A DNA stretch of 64,000 nt, from the NCBI RefSeq assembly GCF_050433225.1, contig NZ_JBNPXQ010000014.1, positions 19,404-83,403 of the forward strand, written 5' to 3'. A model generated the notes under the pieces. That model did no database searches, was not told the origin of the DNA, and saw only the letters and a program-made list of their open reading frames with translations. The position numbers and the translations under genes were made by a program. Positions 42,816 through 52,001 of the stretch are shown here, one piece after another. The stretch is from Sphingomonas_D zeicaulis (GTDB taxonomy: Bacteria > Pseudomonadota > Alphaproteobacteria > Sphingomonadales > Sphingomonadaceae). Each line of letters starts with the position of its first letter. Position 1 is the first letter of the stretch.

Positions 42816-45114
42816 GGACATCCGTTCCGACGGGCGCAACATCCCGCTGACCCATCACTCCGCACGCGGCCGCGTCCAGCGCAACGCTGGCAATTTCACC
42901 CGCGGCAGCCAGCTTCTCACCCACGAGATGCTGATGTGGTTTTCCGGCGCGCGGATGCCATTCTTCTTCTGGTTCTTCAGCCTGATGGCGGCCTGGTTCG
43001 TCATCGCCTCGCTCACCCTCGACGAGCATGGTTTCCAGCTCGTCATGATGAAGGGCTATGCCTGGCTCTGGCAATTCGTTGAGCTCGATCCGCTCAAGCG
43101 CGTCAACGTCACGCTGCCCGATGGTTCGATCTTCCGGACTGTCATCGCACGCGTCGAATATGTGCCCGCCGTCATCCGTGCATGGGACACTGCGGTCCGC
43201 GCCGCGCTAGGCGCCGTCCTTACCTCGATCTTCATCACCATCCCGGCAGCTATCTGGTTCATCGACATCTCGAAGCGGCGCGGAAAGACGATCCTGCAGG
43301 AGCGCCACGAGCGCGGCGCGATGCTCGTCGACACCGGCCTGCTTCTCCATGAAGTCATCGCCCACAACCGCGCCCAGTTCGAGGAAGACGCCGCAAAATT
43401 CTTCCCCGCCCTCAAGATCAAGCAGGTGCTTGCGCTGCCCCTTGCGGAGCGCAAGCGCGCCGGCATCCACCACCCCTATACGCTCGCGGGTATCCCCTAT
43501 CCCTACCGCCTCGAACAGTCCCACACGATGCTGATCGGCACCACCGGTTCGGGCAAGACGACGGTGCTGCGCCACCTCGTCAGCCAGATCCGAAAGCATC
43601 AGGATACGGCGGTCATCTTCGACCTCACCGGCGCCTATGTCGAAGCCTTCTACGACCCTTCACGCGACACCATCCTCAACCCGATGGATGTGCGCTGTCC
43701 AGCTTGGTCGATCTTCGATGATTGCACCACCTATGCCGAATTTGTCGCCGCCTCGGCCGCGCTGATCCCATCCGACGGCGGCTCCGCCGAGCCGTTCTGG
43801 GCACTCGCCGCGCGCACCCTCTTCGTCGAAATGTGCATGAAGCTCATCGAGAAGAAGCAGACCACCAACAAGGCCCTCGCGGACAACCTGATGACCGCGG
43901 ATCTCAAGAAGGTCCACGTCTACCTCAAGGACACCATCGCCGATCCGCTGACCGCGCCCGAAGCCGCCAAGATGGCCGAGTCCATCCGTGCGGTTTTCAA
44001 TACCAATGCGCAGGTGCTTCGCTTCCTCCCGGACACCGGCAAACACTTCTCGATCCGCGACTGGACGACCGCCGAGAAGGCGCCTGGATCGATCCTCTTC
44101 ATCACCTCTCACTACGTCGATCTCCCGATGAACCGCGCACTGCTGACGCTGTGGATGGATCTCGCCATCAACAGCCTGATGACACTGCCGCGCACGCGCG
44201 ACCTGCGCACCTGGTTCATGTTCGACGAGCTCGGCGCGCTCCACCGCCTGCCCGCCATCGAGAGCGGCCTCCAGACCGCGCGCGGCTTCGGTGGCGCGAT
44301 GATCCTGGGCCTGCACAGCTTCGAGAAACTGAAGGAAGTCTATGGCGAGGAAGGGGCCCGAAACCTTGCCTCGCTCGCCCGCACCAAGCTCATTCTGGCG
44401 ACCGCCGATCTCGACACCGCCGAGCAGTGCAGCCGCTACATCGGCAACCGCGAAGTGCGGCAGATGGACGAAGCCTATTCCTACGGCTTCAACAACACAC
44501 GCGACGCGTCGACCCTGACTCCGCGGCGTCAGGTTGAGCCGCTCGTGCTGCCCGACGACATCACCAACCTGCCGTCGATGCACGGCTTTGTGAAGTTCCC
44601 GGACGGTTTCCCCGCGGCACGCATCAAGCTCACCTGGAAGGCGTACCCGGAAGTCGCTCAGGGATTCGTTCGGCGGCCAGCCGCCGAACCCCCGAAGCCT
44701 GGTCGCGGAGGTGGGGTGTTCAGGAAGGGGGAGGGTGAAGGCGAGGAAGCGGGAGGTCGCGATGGGGCCGGGCAGATCGTGGATGCCGGCATCACCGATC
44801 CCGCCAATCTTGCAAAGCATCAGGCCTCGATGATCCTCAACGACGAAGCCACGGACGAGCAGGAGGCGAGCGACAACCGGGCGATCCGGAACACGACCGA
44901 GCGCGCCGATGGCAACACGGATGACGGTCGGGCCGAACAGCGCAATGTCACCGCACAGGTTGCCAACGAGAACGACCCGCCGTCCCGCCAGCAGTCCGAT
45001 GCAAGTGACAAACCGGCGACGCCGCTCGCCGCTCCGGTCGAGGATCAGGCCATCGTCGAACTGCGCCAGGACATGGCGCCCGACGATCGCGGCCACGACG
45101 AGTGGGGTATCTGA
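42805..45114 (+). CDS. traD: Conjugative coupling protein TraD
   Basis: 769 residues from the ATG at 42805 (GGAG eight bases upstream). Two transmembrane helices at residues ~52-70 and ~136-153 are followed by a RecA-like ATPase with Walker A GTTGSGKTT (residues 245-253), Walker B in WFMFDELGALHRLP and the conserved SGLQTARGFGGAMILGLHS segment. The last ~130 residues are acidic and disordered, as in proteins that recognise relaxases. It links the relaxosome to a type IV secretion channel and pumps DNA. It overlaps the preceding gene and ends two bases before the relaxase start, so the three form one operon. Confidence 0.93.
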   Translation: MGRKDIRSDGRNIPLTHHSARGRVQRNAGNFTRGSQLLTHEMLMWFSGARMPFFFWFFSLMAAWFVIASLTLDEHGFQLVMMKGYAWLWQFVELDPLKRVNVTLPDGSIFRTVIARVEYVPAVIRAWDTAVRAALGAVLTSIFITIPAAIWFIDISKRRGKTILQERHERGAMLVDTGLLLHEVIAHNRAQFEEDAAKFFPALKIKQVLALPLAERKRAGIHHPYTLAGIPYPYRLEQSHTMLIGTTGSGKTTVLRHLVSQIRKHQDTAVIFDLTGAYVEAFYDPSRDTILNPMDVRCPAWSIFDDCTTYAEFVAASAALIPSDGGSAEPFWALAARTLFVEMCMKLIEKKQTTNKALADNLMTADLKKVHVYLKDTIADPLTAPEAAKMAESIRAVFNTNAQVLRFLPDTGKHFSIRDWTTAEKAPGSILFITSHYVDLPMNRALLTLWMDLAINSLMTLPRTRDLRTWFMFDELGALHRLPAIESGLQTARGFGGAMILGLHSFEKLKEVYGEEGARNLASLARTKLILATADLDTAEQCSRYIGNREVRQMDEAYSYGFNNTRDASTLTPRRQVEPLVLPDDITNLPSMHGFVKFPDGFPAARIKLTWKAYPEVAQGFVRRPAAEPPKPGRGGGVFRKGEGEGEEAGGRDGAGQIVDAGITDPANLAKHQASMILNDEATDEQEASDNRAIRNTTERADGNTDDGRAEQRNVTAQVANENDPPSRQQSDASDKPATPLAAPVEDQAIVELRQDMAPDDRGHDEWGI

Positions 45115-45116
45115 CG

Positions 45117-48100
45117 ATGCATTCCATCGCCTCCGTCCGATCCGCCTCCGGCGCCGCGAACTACTTCGCCAAGGATGATTATTACACCGTCGAAGGTTCC
45201 GCCGAAGTCAGCGAGTGGGGCGGGGAGGGGGCGGCAGCACTCGGGCTCGAGGGCGAGGTGACGAAGGACGCCTTCGAGAATATCCTCAACGGTGTCCTGC
45301 CTGACGGCGAAAAGGTCGGCCAGGTCGCCAACCGCCAGCCCGGCATCGACATGACATTCTCGATGCCGAAGTCGCTCTCGGTGATGGCCTATGTCGCCGG
45401 CGACAAGCGCCTGCTCGCCGCCAACCTAGACGCGGTCAAGAAGACGATGAAGTGGGTCGAGGCCAACCTCGCCGAAGGCCGCAAGGACATCGACGGGCGC
45501 AAGGTCCCGCACCAGACAGGTAACCTGGTCTACGCCCTGTTCGAGCATGACACGAGCCGCGCGCTCGATCCGCAGGGGCACATCCATGCCGTCGTCGCCA
45601 ACCTCACCCGCATGGCTGACGGCAATTGGCAGGCGCTCCACAATGGCGAGATCTGGAAGCACAATTCGGTGATCGGATCGATCTACCACGCCTTCCTCAA
45701 GGAGAACGCGGAGAAGCTCGGCTATCTCACGGTGCCGAGCGGAAAGCATGGCACCTTCGAACTGCATGGCGTGCCGAAGAAGGTCATCGAAGCCTTCAGC
45801 CAGCGCAGTCAGGAGATCCGCGAGAAGGCCTCTGAGCTCGGCATCAAAAGCACACAGGGTCTGCGCGACGTCACCACCCGAACGCGCGATGCGAAACTCA
45901 ACGTCGAGGACCGCGAAGCCCTTCGTGAATCATGGCGCGAGAAAGCCGCCGAACTCGGCTTCACCGGCAAGGATCTGCTCGATGCCGCCATGGCCCGGGC
46001 GGGGCGGATCGAGATCATGGCGCCGCTAGAACGCGGTGTTCGCGCGGTCTCCGACGCGATCGGTGCCGCGGTCGAAAGGATCGGCTCGTGGCTCCGTCCC
46101 AATGACCCGCTGGTGGGCGATCGCCTCGATCGCAGCGCGAAAACACCTGACGAAGCACGGGCCGCGCTCGCCGTTGCCTCCGCCGTCCGGATGCTTTCGG
46201 AACGCGAGGCGGCTTTCCCCGCCAACCAGATTGCGAAGACCGCGCTCGACTTTGGGCTGAAGGGGGTGACGATCGAAGGTGTCGAAGCTCGGATCGACCG
46301 GCTGGTGAAGTCCGGCGGCCTCATTCCAGGCGAAGACAAGCGGCAGAATGGCACCGTCATTCTGGTGACCACGCCGGACTCCCTCGCCACCGAAACAAGG
46401 ATTCTCGAACGGGTCGATGCGGCAAGGGAGAAGGCCTCGCCGATCGTGGATGCTGCCGCCGCCGGCGACCGCCTGCGGGCGACACAGGCGCACGAACTGA
46501 ACGCCGGCCAGCTCGCCGCCGCGACCCTGATCCTGTCCTCGTCCGACGCCGTCGTCATCATCCAGGGCGACGCCGGCACCGGCAAGTCGACCATGCTCCA
46601 GCCCACTGTCCAGATCGCGAAAGACGAGGGCCGTCCCGTGCTCGGCCTCGCCATCGCAAACAAGGTGGTGAACGACCTCGCGGCCGACACCGGGAGCGAG
46701 GCACAGACCATCGCCTCCTTCGTCGCCAACAACGAGAAATTCATCACCGACCGGACCAGTCCGGACTATCAGGCGGCGCGCCAGAAGCTCGAAGGCGCGC
46801 TCGTCGTGGTCGACGAAACGTCGCAGGTGCCCTCCGGCGACATGCTCAAGCTGCTCGAGATCCGCGAGGCTCTCGGCATCGACAAGATGGCGCTGATCGG
46901 TGACCGCAAGCAGTTGCTGCCCGTCGGCGCCGGCAAGATGTTCTCCGTCATCCAGAACGCCGGCGCCACCATGACGCGGATGAGCGAGAACCTGCGACAG
47001 CGGACCGACACTCTGCGGACCGTGGCGGCGCTCGCCGGCCGGGGGCGGGCCGGCGATGCGATGAAGGTGCTCGGCGACAATGTTGTCGAGGCGGAAAGCC
47101 CGGAAGCGAAGGCTGCCGAGACCTGGCTCGCGCTCCCGCCCGAAGATCGCGCCACGACCGCCGTCATCACGTCGGGCCGTGCGATGCGTTCCGAGATCAA
47201 CCAGCGCATCCAGGACGGCCTCGCGGCCGAGGGCACGCTCAAGGGCGGCTCGATCATGCTGACCGTCCATGACCGCGTCAACACGACCAGCGAGGAACTG
47301 CGCTACGCCTCGACCTACCGGCCCGGCATGACCCTCGAAGTCAGCCGCGGTGGCGTGCGCACGCTGGGGCTGGACCGGGGCCGCTACAGCGTCGTCAAGC
47401 TGCACCCGAACGGCAAGGTCGAACTGTCCGACGGTCGCAAGCGGCTGCGCATCGACCCGCAAAGGATCTCGCCGGGCGACACAAAGGACCGGCTCGTCCT
47501 CACCCAGAGCAAGACGATCGAGCTTCGCGAGGGTGACCGCATCCGCTGGACGGAGCGCGACAAGACCCGCGACCTGCTCAAGCACGATACCGCCAGCGTC
47601 TCCTCGATCGACACCAACGGCGTCACCGTCGCCACCGCGCAGGGCAAGGATGTCACATTGCCGCTGGGCGATGCGATGCTCTCCCGCGTCGATCTTGCCT
47701 ATGCGATCAACATGCACGTCGCGCAGGGTATGACGACGTCGCAGGCGATCGTCGCGATGGCCAGCCATGAGCGTCATCTCGCCAACCAGCGCCTGTTCAA
47801 CGTCGCCGTTACCCGCGTCCGCGATGGACTGACCCTTGTTGTCGACAACGTCGAAAAGCTGACCCGCCAGCTCAACCGCAATCCCGGCGACAAGACATCG
47901 TCGCTCGAGACGACGGGGCAGATAGGCGGCCGCGGGGGTTCAGGTCCTGGGCCCGCTGAGCCGTTCGATCCCGGCCCGGTCGACGGCGCGGGAACGCCCG
48001 ACCTGCCACCATTGCCCGACCTCGATGCGCTGCCGCCGCTGCCGTCGTCGGACGCTGAAAAAGTCGAGGGCAAGCCGGATCGCGACGCTCCGCCGCCCCC

Positions 48101-48329
48101 ACCGCCGCCGCCTGCAGACAGCGACCTGCCGCCGCTGCCCGATCAGGAAGCCTCGCCGTCACCCGACTACGACAAGCTGGGCGACACGGCGAAAGGCGAT
48201 GCGCCGGGGAAGGAAGCCGCCACCGGAAAGAAGGGCGACGACTCCCTGGGTATCCCGCCCGGGCTTCTGCCTGAACTCGAAAAGCCGGCTCTGCCGGTGC
48301 CCGAGCGCCAGCTCGGGCTCGATCTCTAA
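45117..48329 (+). CDS. MobF-family (TrwC/TraI-type) relaxase-helicase
   Basis: 1070 residues. The N-terminal relaxase domain has tyrosines at 16, 22 and 23 (NYFAKDDYYT) and the metal site His144/His155/His157 (HDTSRALDPQGHIHAVVANL). The helicase half has Walker A GDAGTGKST (484-492), VVVDETSQVP and the final helicase motif region AINMHVAQGMTTSQ. The last ~120 residues are proline-rich and disordered. It nicks oriT, stays covalently bound and unwinds the strand for transfer. Start at 45117; a few upstream in-frame codons overlap traD. The protein makes this an autonomous or mobilisable conjugative element. Confidence 0.95.
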   Translation: MHSIASVRSASGAANYFAKDDYYTVEGSAEVSEWGGEGAAALGLEGEVTKDAFENILNGVLPDGEKVGQVANRQPGIDMTFSMPKSLSVMAYVAGDKRLLAANLDAVKKTMKWVEANLAEGRKDIDGRKVPHQTGNLVYALFEHDTSRALDPQGHIHAVVANLTRMADGNWQALHNGEIWKHNSVIGSIYHAFLKENAEKLGYLTVPSGKHGTFELHGVPKKVIEAFSQRSQEIREKASELGIKSTQGLRDVTTRTRDAKLNVEDREALRESWREKAAELGFTGKDLLDAAMARAGRIEIMAPLERGVRAVSDAIGAAVERIGSWLRPNDPLVGDRLDRSAKTPDEARAALAVASAVRMLSEREAAFPANQIAKTALDFGLKGVTIEGVEARIDRLVKSGGLIPGEDKRQNGTVILVTTPDSLATETRILERVDAAREKASPIVDAAAAGDRLRATQAHELNAGQLAAATLILSSSDAVVIIQGDAGTGKSTMLQPTVQIAKDEGRPVLGLAIANKVVNDLAADTGSEAQTIASFVANNEKFITDRTSPDYQAARQKLEGALVVVDETSQVPSGDMLKLLEIREALGIDKMALIGDRKQLLPVGAGKMFSVIQNAGATMTRMSENLRQRTDTLRTVAALAGRGRAGDAMKVLGDNVVEAESPEAKAAETWLALPPEDRATTAVITSGRAMRSEINQRIQDGLAAEGTLKGGSIMLTVHDRVNTTSEELRYASTYRPGMTLEVSRGGVRTLGLDRGRYSVVKLHPNGKVELSDGRKRLRIDPQRISPGDTKDRLVLTQSKTIELREGDRIRWTERDKTRDLLKHDTASVSSIDTNGVTVATAQGKDVTLPLGDAMLSRVDLAYAINMHVAQGMTTSQAIVAMASHERHLANQRLFNVAVTRVRDGLTLVVDNVEKLTRQLNRNPGDKTSSLETTGQIGGRGGSGPGPAEPFDPGPVDGAGTPDLPPLPDLDALPPLPSSDAEKVEGKPDRDAPPPPPPPPADSDLPPLPDQEASPSPDYDKLGDTAKGDAPGKEAATGKKGDDSLGIPPGLLPELEKPALPVPERQLGLDL

Positions 48330-48372
48330 TCCCGCTGCGAATGTCGCCGGCGGCAACACGAGGACCATGCCC

Positions 48373-48558
48373 ATGTCAGGTTGGAATTTCGACAATGCCG
48401 GCCGCTTCGGTTCAGAGGAGGAAGCGCGCAAACAGGCAGATCGCGCAGGCATCGATCCGCGCGATGTCCGCACGCGCAATTTCGGCACCGAGGTCGAACT
48501 GGAAATTCGCCGCACCGCCGGCGACGCGAACGATCCCCCACGGCGCGGCTGGAAGTGA
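48373..48558 (+). CDS. Small acidic protein, 61 aa
   Basis: Frame MSGWNFDNAGRFGSEEEARK continuing DPRDVRTRNFGTEVELEIRR, from the ATG at 48373 (an ATG two codons earlier is too close to the GAGG site). It follows the relaxase by about 40 bases, and its stop overlaps an ATG of the next gene. The first half is acidic, the second mixed. Conserved position in a transfer operon suggests a real gene; the family is not recognised. Confidence 0.65.
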   Translation: MSGWNFDNAGRFGSEEEARKQADRAGIDPRDVRTRNFGTEVELEIRRTAGDANDPPRRGWK

Positions 48559-48644
48559 TGAAAGGGGAGGGGACCGGTTCCGTGCGCCGGTCACCCGTCC
48601 ACAGCCCGAATGGCGCACGCCTCGTCCCCGGAGAGCCGATCCCG

Positions 48645-49802
48645 ATGATCGTCAAAAGTTCGACCAGAAAACAGGAAATAGAGGATTTCGACGTGGCCTG
48701 GCCCCACGACCGCCAGGACGCGCTGCGAGCCTCGGAGCGCGCCGACCTCCATGCCCACCGCCGCGGCATGGAAGGCGAGCGGGAATCTGCCTTCTACCTC
48801 GATCGCGACTTCGCCCACAGCGACGATCACGCGCTCATCCATGACCTTCGCCTGCCCGATGGGCTGGGCGGCTTCGCGCAGTTCGATCATATCCTGCTGT
48901 CGCGTCTCTCCCGCACCGCGACGATCTTCGAGGTAAAGCATTTCAGCGGCCGCCTGTCGAAGAACGATCATGGCGAATGGATGGTCTGGTACAAATCGTC
49001 CAAGCGCCCCATCGATATCGCCAATCCCGTCGAGCAGGTCCGTCGGCAGAGCAAGGTGCTTGAGCGCTGGCTGGCCGAACATGGTCACGACCAGGCATTC
49101 AACCGCATCGGCTGTTTCGTCGTGGTGCCTCCGAAATGCGGCATCGACCGCTCGCGCATCAAGCAGGCGGAGCCTGTGGTGAAGGCCGACAATATCTACC
49201 GGGAGTGGGTGCCCTTCGGCGGATCCTCACCGATCGGGCGGCTGTTCTCGGCCGGGATCAGTTCAGGCTCGTTGCGCGCTGTCGCCCAGCAGCTTGCCGC
49301 CGCGCACCAACCGGGTGAGCTGCCGCAGCTGCTCCGCCGCGAGCCCGAGCCGGACGTCCTTGTCGCGGAGTGGCAGCCCGCTGGGTGCACATCGGCCCCG
49401 GTGCCGCCGCCCGAGCCGGACAAGCCGATCATCGTCGAGATCAAGCCGTCCGCCGTGCAAACCGATGTCGCTCAGGATGGGCAGCAGGCACCCTCTGTCC
49501 CAGCTGTCTACTCCGAGATCGACCCGCCACCGGCGGATGTTGAGCCCGGAGCACCGCCGCGCAAGCGGGCCAAAGCGGGGCCCCTTGCCGTGTTCACACC
49601 GGGCGTTGAGCACAGGGCGCTCCCGGATGGCCGTGTCGCGCTGCGCGCGGTCAAGGATGATGCCGTCGCGGGCGTGCGGCTCAAAGCCGCCTGCACAGGC
49701 ATCGCAAAATGGAACCCGCTCTACTCCAACTGGATCACCACCCCGGAAGACGCGGAGCGGATCCGCTCAATCCTCCTCAACACCACCTCGATCGGAGACT
49801 GA
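48645..49802 (+). CDS. NERD-domain (nuclease-related) protein
   Basis: 385 residues from the ATG at 48645 (GGAGAG upstream); an alternative start at 48558 overlaps the previous stop. The NERD domain occupies residues ~35-170: GERESAFYLDRDFAHSDDHA, QFDHILLSRLSRTATIFEVK with the Asp and E-x-K of a nuclease core, and KVLERWLAEHG. The C-terminal ~100 residues are proline-rich and then a second small domain (PLAVFTPGVEHRALPDGRVA to DAERIRSILLNTT). NERD proteins are thought to process DNA. The gene lies in the relaxase operon, so it may act on transferred or host DNA. Confidence 0.85.
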   Translation: MIVKSSTRKQEIEDFDVAWPHDRQDALRASERADLHAHRRGMEGERESAFYLDRDFAHSDDHALIHDLRLPDGLGGFAQFDHILLSRLSRTATIFEVKHFSGRLSKNDHGEWMVWYKSSKRPIDIANPVEQVRRQSKVLERWLAEHGHDQAFNRIGCFVVVPPKCGIDRSRIKQAEPVVKADNIYREWVPFGGSSPIGRLFSAGISSGSLRAVAQQLAAAHQPGELPQLLRREPEPDVLVAEWQPAGCTSAPVPPPEPDKPIIVEIKPSAVQTDVAQDGQQAPSVPAVYSEIDPPPADVEPGAPPRKRAKAGPLAVFTPGVEHRALPDGRVALRAVKDDAVAGVRLKAACTGIAKWNPLYSNWITTPEDAERIRSILLNTTSIGD

Positions 49803-49804
49803 AC

Positions 49805-50662
49805 ATGAAGACCCATCTTCCTGCCTTCGTTCTCGCGGCCGCCTTCGTCAGCGCAGCCGCTTCCCCCGTCGCCGCCCAGAAGCTCGGCAAGGGCGGCACC
49901 GGCGTCGACGAGACGTCGGCCGTGCCGCAATGCCCCCAGCCCCTCGGCACGATCGCGCTGATCGAGGATCGTGCGCCGTCGATGGAAGACCAGCTTCCGC
50001 CCGGCATGCGTGCGCTCGTTGCGCTCGCCGAGCGTCAGAACGGTGGCGGCACCGCGAAGGTGGATCCGCTGCCCTTGCTCAAGCTCCTCGTCGCCCGCTC
50101 CAACTGTTTCCAGGTGGTCGAACGCGGCGGCGCCTTCGACGCGCTTCAGCGCGAGCGTGCGCTCGCCGCCGGGGGATCGATCGAGAACGGCCAGGCCCTC
50201 GGAAGTGCGACGCTCAAGGCCGCCGATTACCTGCTCAGTGCACAGCTTCTCTATTCCGATGCCAACAGCCGCGGCGGCGGCGCCGGTGTCGGTGGGACCT
50301 TCGGCTCGGCGATCGGCCTCAAGACCAAGACGCTTGAGAGCCAGACCATGCTTTCGCTCGTCGACGTGAAGACCGGCGTCCAGCGCGCCGTCGCCACCGG
50401 CTCGGCACGCAAGAAGGATGTCACCATCGTCGGCGGTGGATTGTTGCTCGATATCGGCGTCGGCGCACTGGGCGGTGCCTACACCTCGACCGACATCGGC
50501 AAGATCACCTCGCTGGCTCTCCTCGACGCGTTCCGCAAGCTTGCCGGCGACGCCATTGCGCGCATTTCCCCGCCAACCGCTGCCGCACCCGCGTCGGTGC
50601 CCGTTGCTGCGCCCGCCGCTGTCACACCTGTCGCGGCCGTCCCGGCCGCTCCCCGGCAATAG
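49805..50662 (+). CDS. Secreted CsgG/HfaB-like protein
   Basis: 285 residues from the ATG at 49805 (GGAGA six bases upstream). A signal peptide (MKTHLPAFVLAAAFVSAAAS) is followed by a CsgG-like fold: LLKLLVARSNCFQVVERGGA, AADYLLSAQLLYSDANSRGG, LSLVDVKTGVQRAVATGSAR and a terminal helix TSLALLDAFRKLAGDAIARI. CsgG/HfaB proteins form outer-membrane export pores; here the mature start lacks the lipobox cysteine typical of CsgG, so pore formation is uncertain. A C-terminal Ala/Pro-rich tail follows. Its place in the transfer operon, two bases after the NERD gene, is unusual. Confidence 0.82.
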   Translation: MKTHLPAFVLAAAFVSAAASPVAAQKLGKGGTGVDETSAVPQCPQPLGTIALIEDRAPSMEDQLPPGMRALVALAERQNGGGTAKVDPLPLLKLLVARSNCFQVVERGGAFDALQRERALAAGGSIENGQALGSATLKAADYLLSAQLLYSDANSRGGGAGVGGTFGSAIGLKTKTLESQTMLSLVDVKTGVQRAVATGSARKKDVTIVGGGLLLDIGVGALGGAYTSTDIGKITSLALLDAFRKLAGDAIARISPPTAAAPASVPVAAPAAVTPVAAVPAAPRQ

Positions 50663-50717
50663 CGCCGGCAAAGGGGAGAAGGGGACGGATTGTCAGGCTT
50701 CTGCGGAGGGAAAGATC

Positions 50718-50969
50718 ATGATCACCGACTTGCTCGGTACCGACACGGAAGCCACTGACGCCGAACTGACGGCGCTCGCAATGCGCGTCCACCGCGCTCT
50801 CGTTCGTCGGACAGGCTGTCGCCTTACGCCCGCGATGGTGCAGACGCTCGATCGCCTCGAGGCGACGGGTGCTTGGTGGGAGCGCATGCGTCTGGTCACT
50901 GCCCCCGCAGCTTTGCCGCCGCCACCCCGGCGCATGCCAAGCGCCGACTTCGACACACTGGGAATCTGA
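50718..50969 (+). CDS. Small hypothetical protein, 83 aa
   Basis: ATG at 50718 with GGAGGGAAA seven bases upstream. Sequence MITDLLGTDTEATDAELTAL, then helices RVHRALVRRTGCRLTPAMVQ and LDRLEATGAWWERMRLVTAP with a proline-rich end. Helical, no membrane segment, no catalytic motif. It is the first of four small plus-strand genes that follow the CsgG-like gene. Family not recognised. Confidence 0.7.
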   Translation: MITDLLGTDTEATDAELTALAMRVHRALVRRTGCRLTPAMVQTLDRLEATGAWWERMRLVTAPAALPPPPRRMPSADFDTLGI

Positions 50970-51017
50970 CCATGACGCGATCGCGCGAGCCCGTCACAAG
51001 CATGATGGAGAACGACC

Positions 51018-51344
51018 ATGGACGCCCAGGGCAACCTCTTCAGCCTTCCTTCCGAGACGCCGCACTTCGCGGAACCGAACCTGCAGATCAGCGAACCGGC
51101 AGAGGTAGCCGCAACGCAGGCTTTGCCGTCACCACTTGCGGCGCCCTGCGGTTTCCGCAACCGCAAGAACCTTCCCTGCCGGCGGCTTGCCTGCAGGCCG
51201 ATGCTGCTGGACGGGCAGCAGATGCACTCGGCGGGCCGGCCCCTGCTTCTGTGCGAGGCGGAGTGCTTCAATGGCCTGGCCGAGGCCGGTATGGAGCCCC
51301 GCGTCATCACCATCGAGGATCCGGAATGGACGGCTCACGACTGA
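51018..51344 (+). CDS. Small cysteine-containing hypothetical protein
   Basis: 108 residues from the ATG at 51018 (GGAGAACG upstream). The first 45 residues are polar and disordered; then CGFRNRKNLPCRRLACRPML and RPLLLCEAECFNGLAEAGME supply five cysteines that could bind a metal. No known domain is recognised. Its last codons overlap the start of the next gene (51326), so the two are translationally coupled. Confidence 0.6.
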   Translation: MDAQGNLFSLPSETPHFAEPNLQISEPAEVAATQALPSPLAAPCGFRNRKNLPCRRLACRPMLLDGQQMHSAGRPLLLCEAECFNGLAEAGMEPRVITIEDPEWTAHD

Positions 51345-51541
51345 GACTGACAGGTCTTGTCGAATCGAGTCCGCGAGGACCGCTGCTCAAGCTCGACGAT
51401 TGCACGCGGTGGCGGCTTGCCGGCGATCCCGTTGATCCGGATCTCATCGACCGCATCGTTCTGGTCGAAGGCATCGTGCAGGGATCGACCATCTCTCTGG
51501 ACTATATTGCCGCGCACAAAGACGGCGGGCAGTGCCGATGA
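51326..51541 (+). CDS. Small DUF5818-like protein
   Basis: 71 residues starting MDGSRLRLTGLVESSPRGPL, with LLKLDDCTRWRLAGDPVDPD and a C-terminal IVLVEGIVQGSTISLDYIAA. The short beta-rich layout resembles the DUF5818 group, which looks like a small OB-type barrel; this assignment is from memory of the pattern only. GAGGA lies six bases upstream. Start overlaps the previous gene, and its stop overlaps the next start (ATGA), so it is one link in a coupled chain. Confidence 0.6.
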   Translation: MDGSRLRLTGLVESSPRGPLLKLDDCTRWRLAGDPVDPDLIDRIVLVEGIVQGSTISLDYIAAHKDGGQCR

Positions 51542-51990
51542 AATCGGCGACCTTCCGCCGCCTTCCCGAGTGCCGGTTTTGCGGCGCCGCCATGCCTGGC
51601 TGGACGATCGACACGCCGATCGCGACGTGCAGCCGGTGTAAGCGGCCGATGATCCGCCTTCGTCCGCTACTCGGCCGTGGCGGAACGGCGCGCATCGTCG
51701 GCCTGCTCCAATGCGGCTACGCGGCTCACGGACTGGCCACGATTACGCTTGTCGCGGCCTTCCTTATCCTGCCGATGCCCGCCCGCACCTTTGCGCGCCA
51801 GTTCGCGATTCTGCTCTTCATCATCGGCAGCGTGATGATCGTCGATGGCGCAATCGGCATTCGGACGCGCATCGACCATGTCGCGGACAGGCTGCGCACT
51901 GGCCGGGCTGCACTGGTGGCCGCCACGCTGCGGTTCTCTGGCGGCACCATCGCGATGATGCTCTGCATTTACGGCCCGACAGCGATCTAA
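51538..51990 (+). CDS. Zinc-ribbon membrane protein
   Basis: 150 residues from the ATG at 51538. The N-terminal zinc ribbon has two Cys pairs (CRFCGAAM and CSRCKRPM), followed by transmembrane helices (GLATITLVAAFLILPMP; FAILLFIIGSVMIVDGAIGI; ATLRFSGGTIAMMLCIYGPT). A cytoplasmic metal-binding or nucleic-acid-binding head on a membrane anchor is implied. Unknown family. The start overlaps the stop of the preceding gene. Confidence 0.65.
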   Translation: MKSATFRRLPECRFCGAAMPGWTIDTPIATCSRCKRPMIRLRPLLGRGGTARIVGLLQCGYAAHGLATITLVAAFLILPMPARTFARQFAILLFIIGSVMIVDGAIGIRTRIDHVADRLRTGRAALVAATLRFSGGTIAMMLCIYGPTAI

Positions 51991-52001
51991 AGCGGGGGCG
52001 T

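Noticed and set aside
43660..47777. Two long antisense frames (478 and 583 codons) opposite traD and the relaxase
   Set aside because: They mirror codon bias of well-identified genes and contain no recognisable domains.
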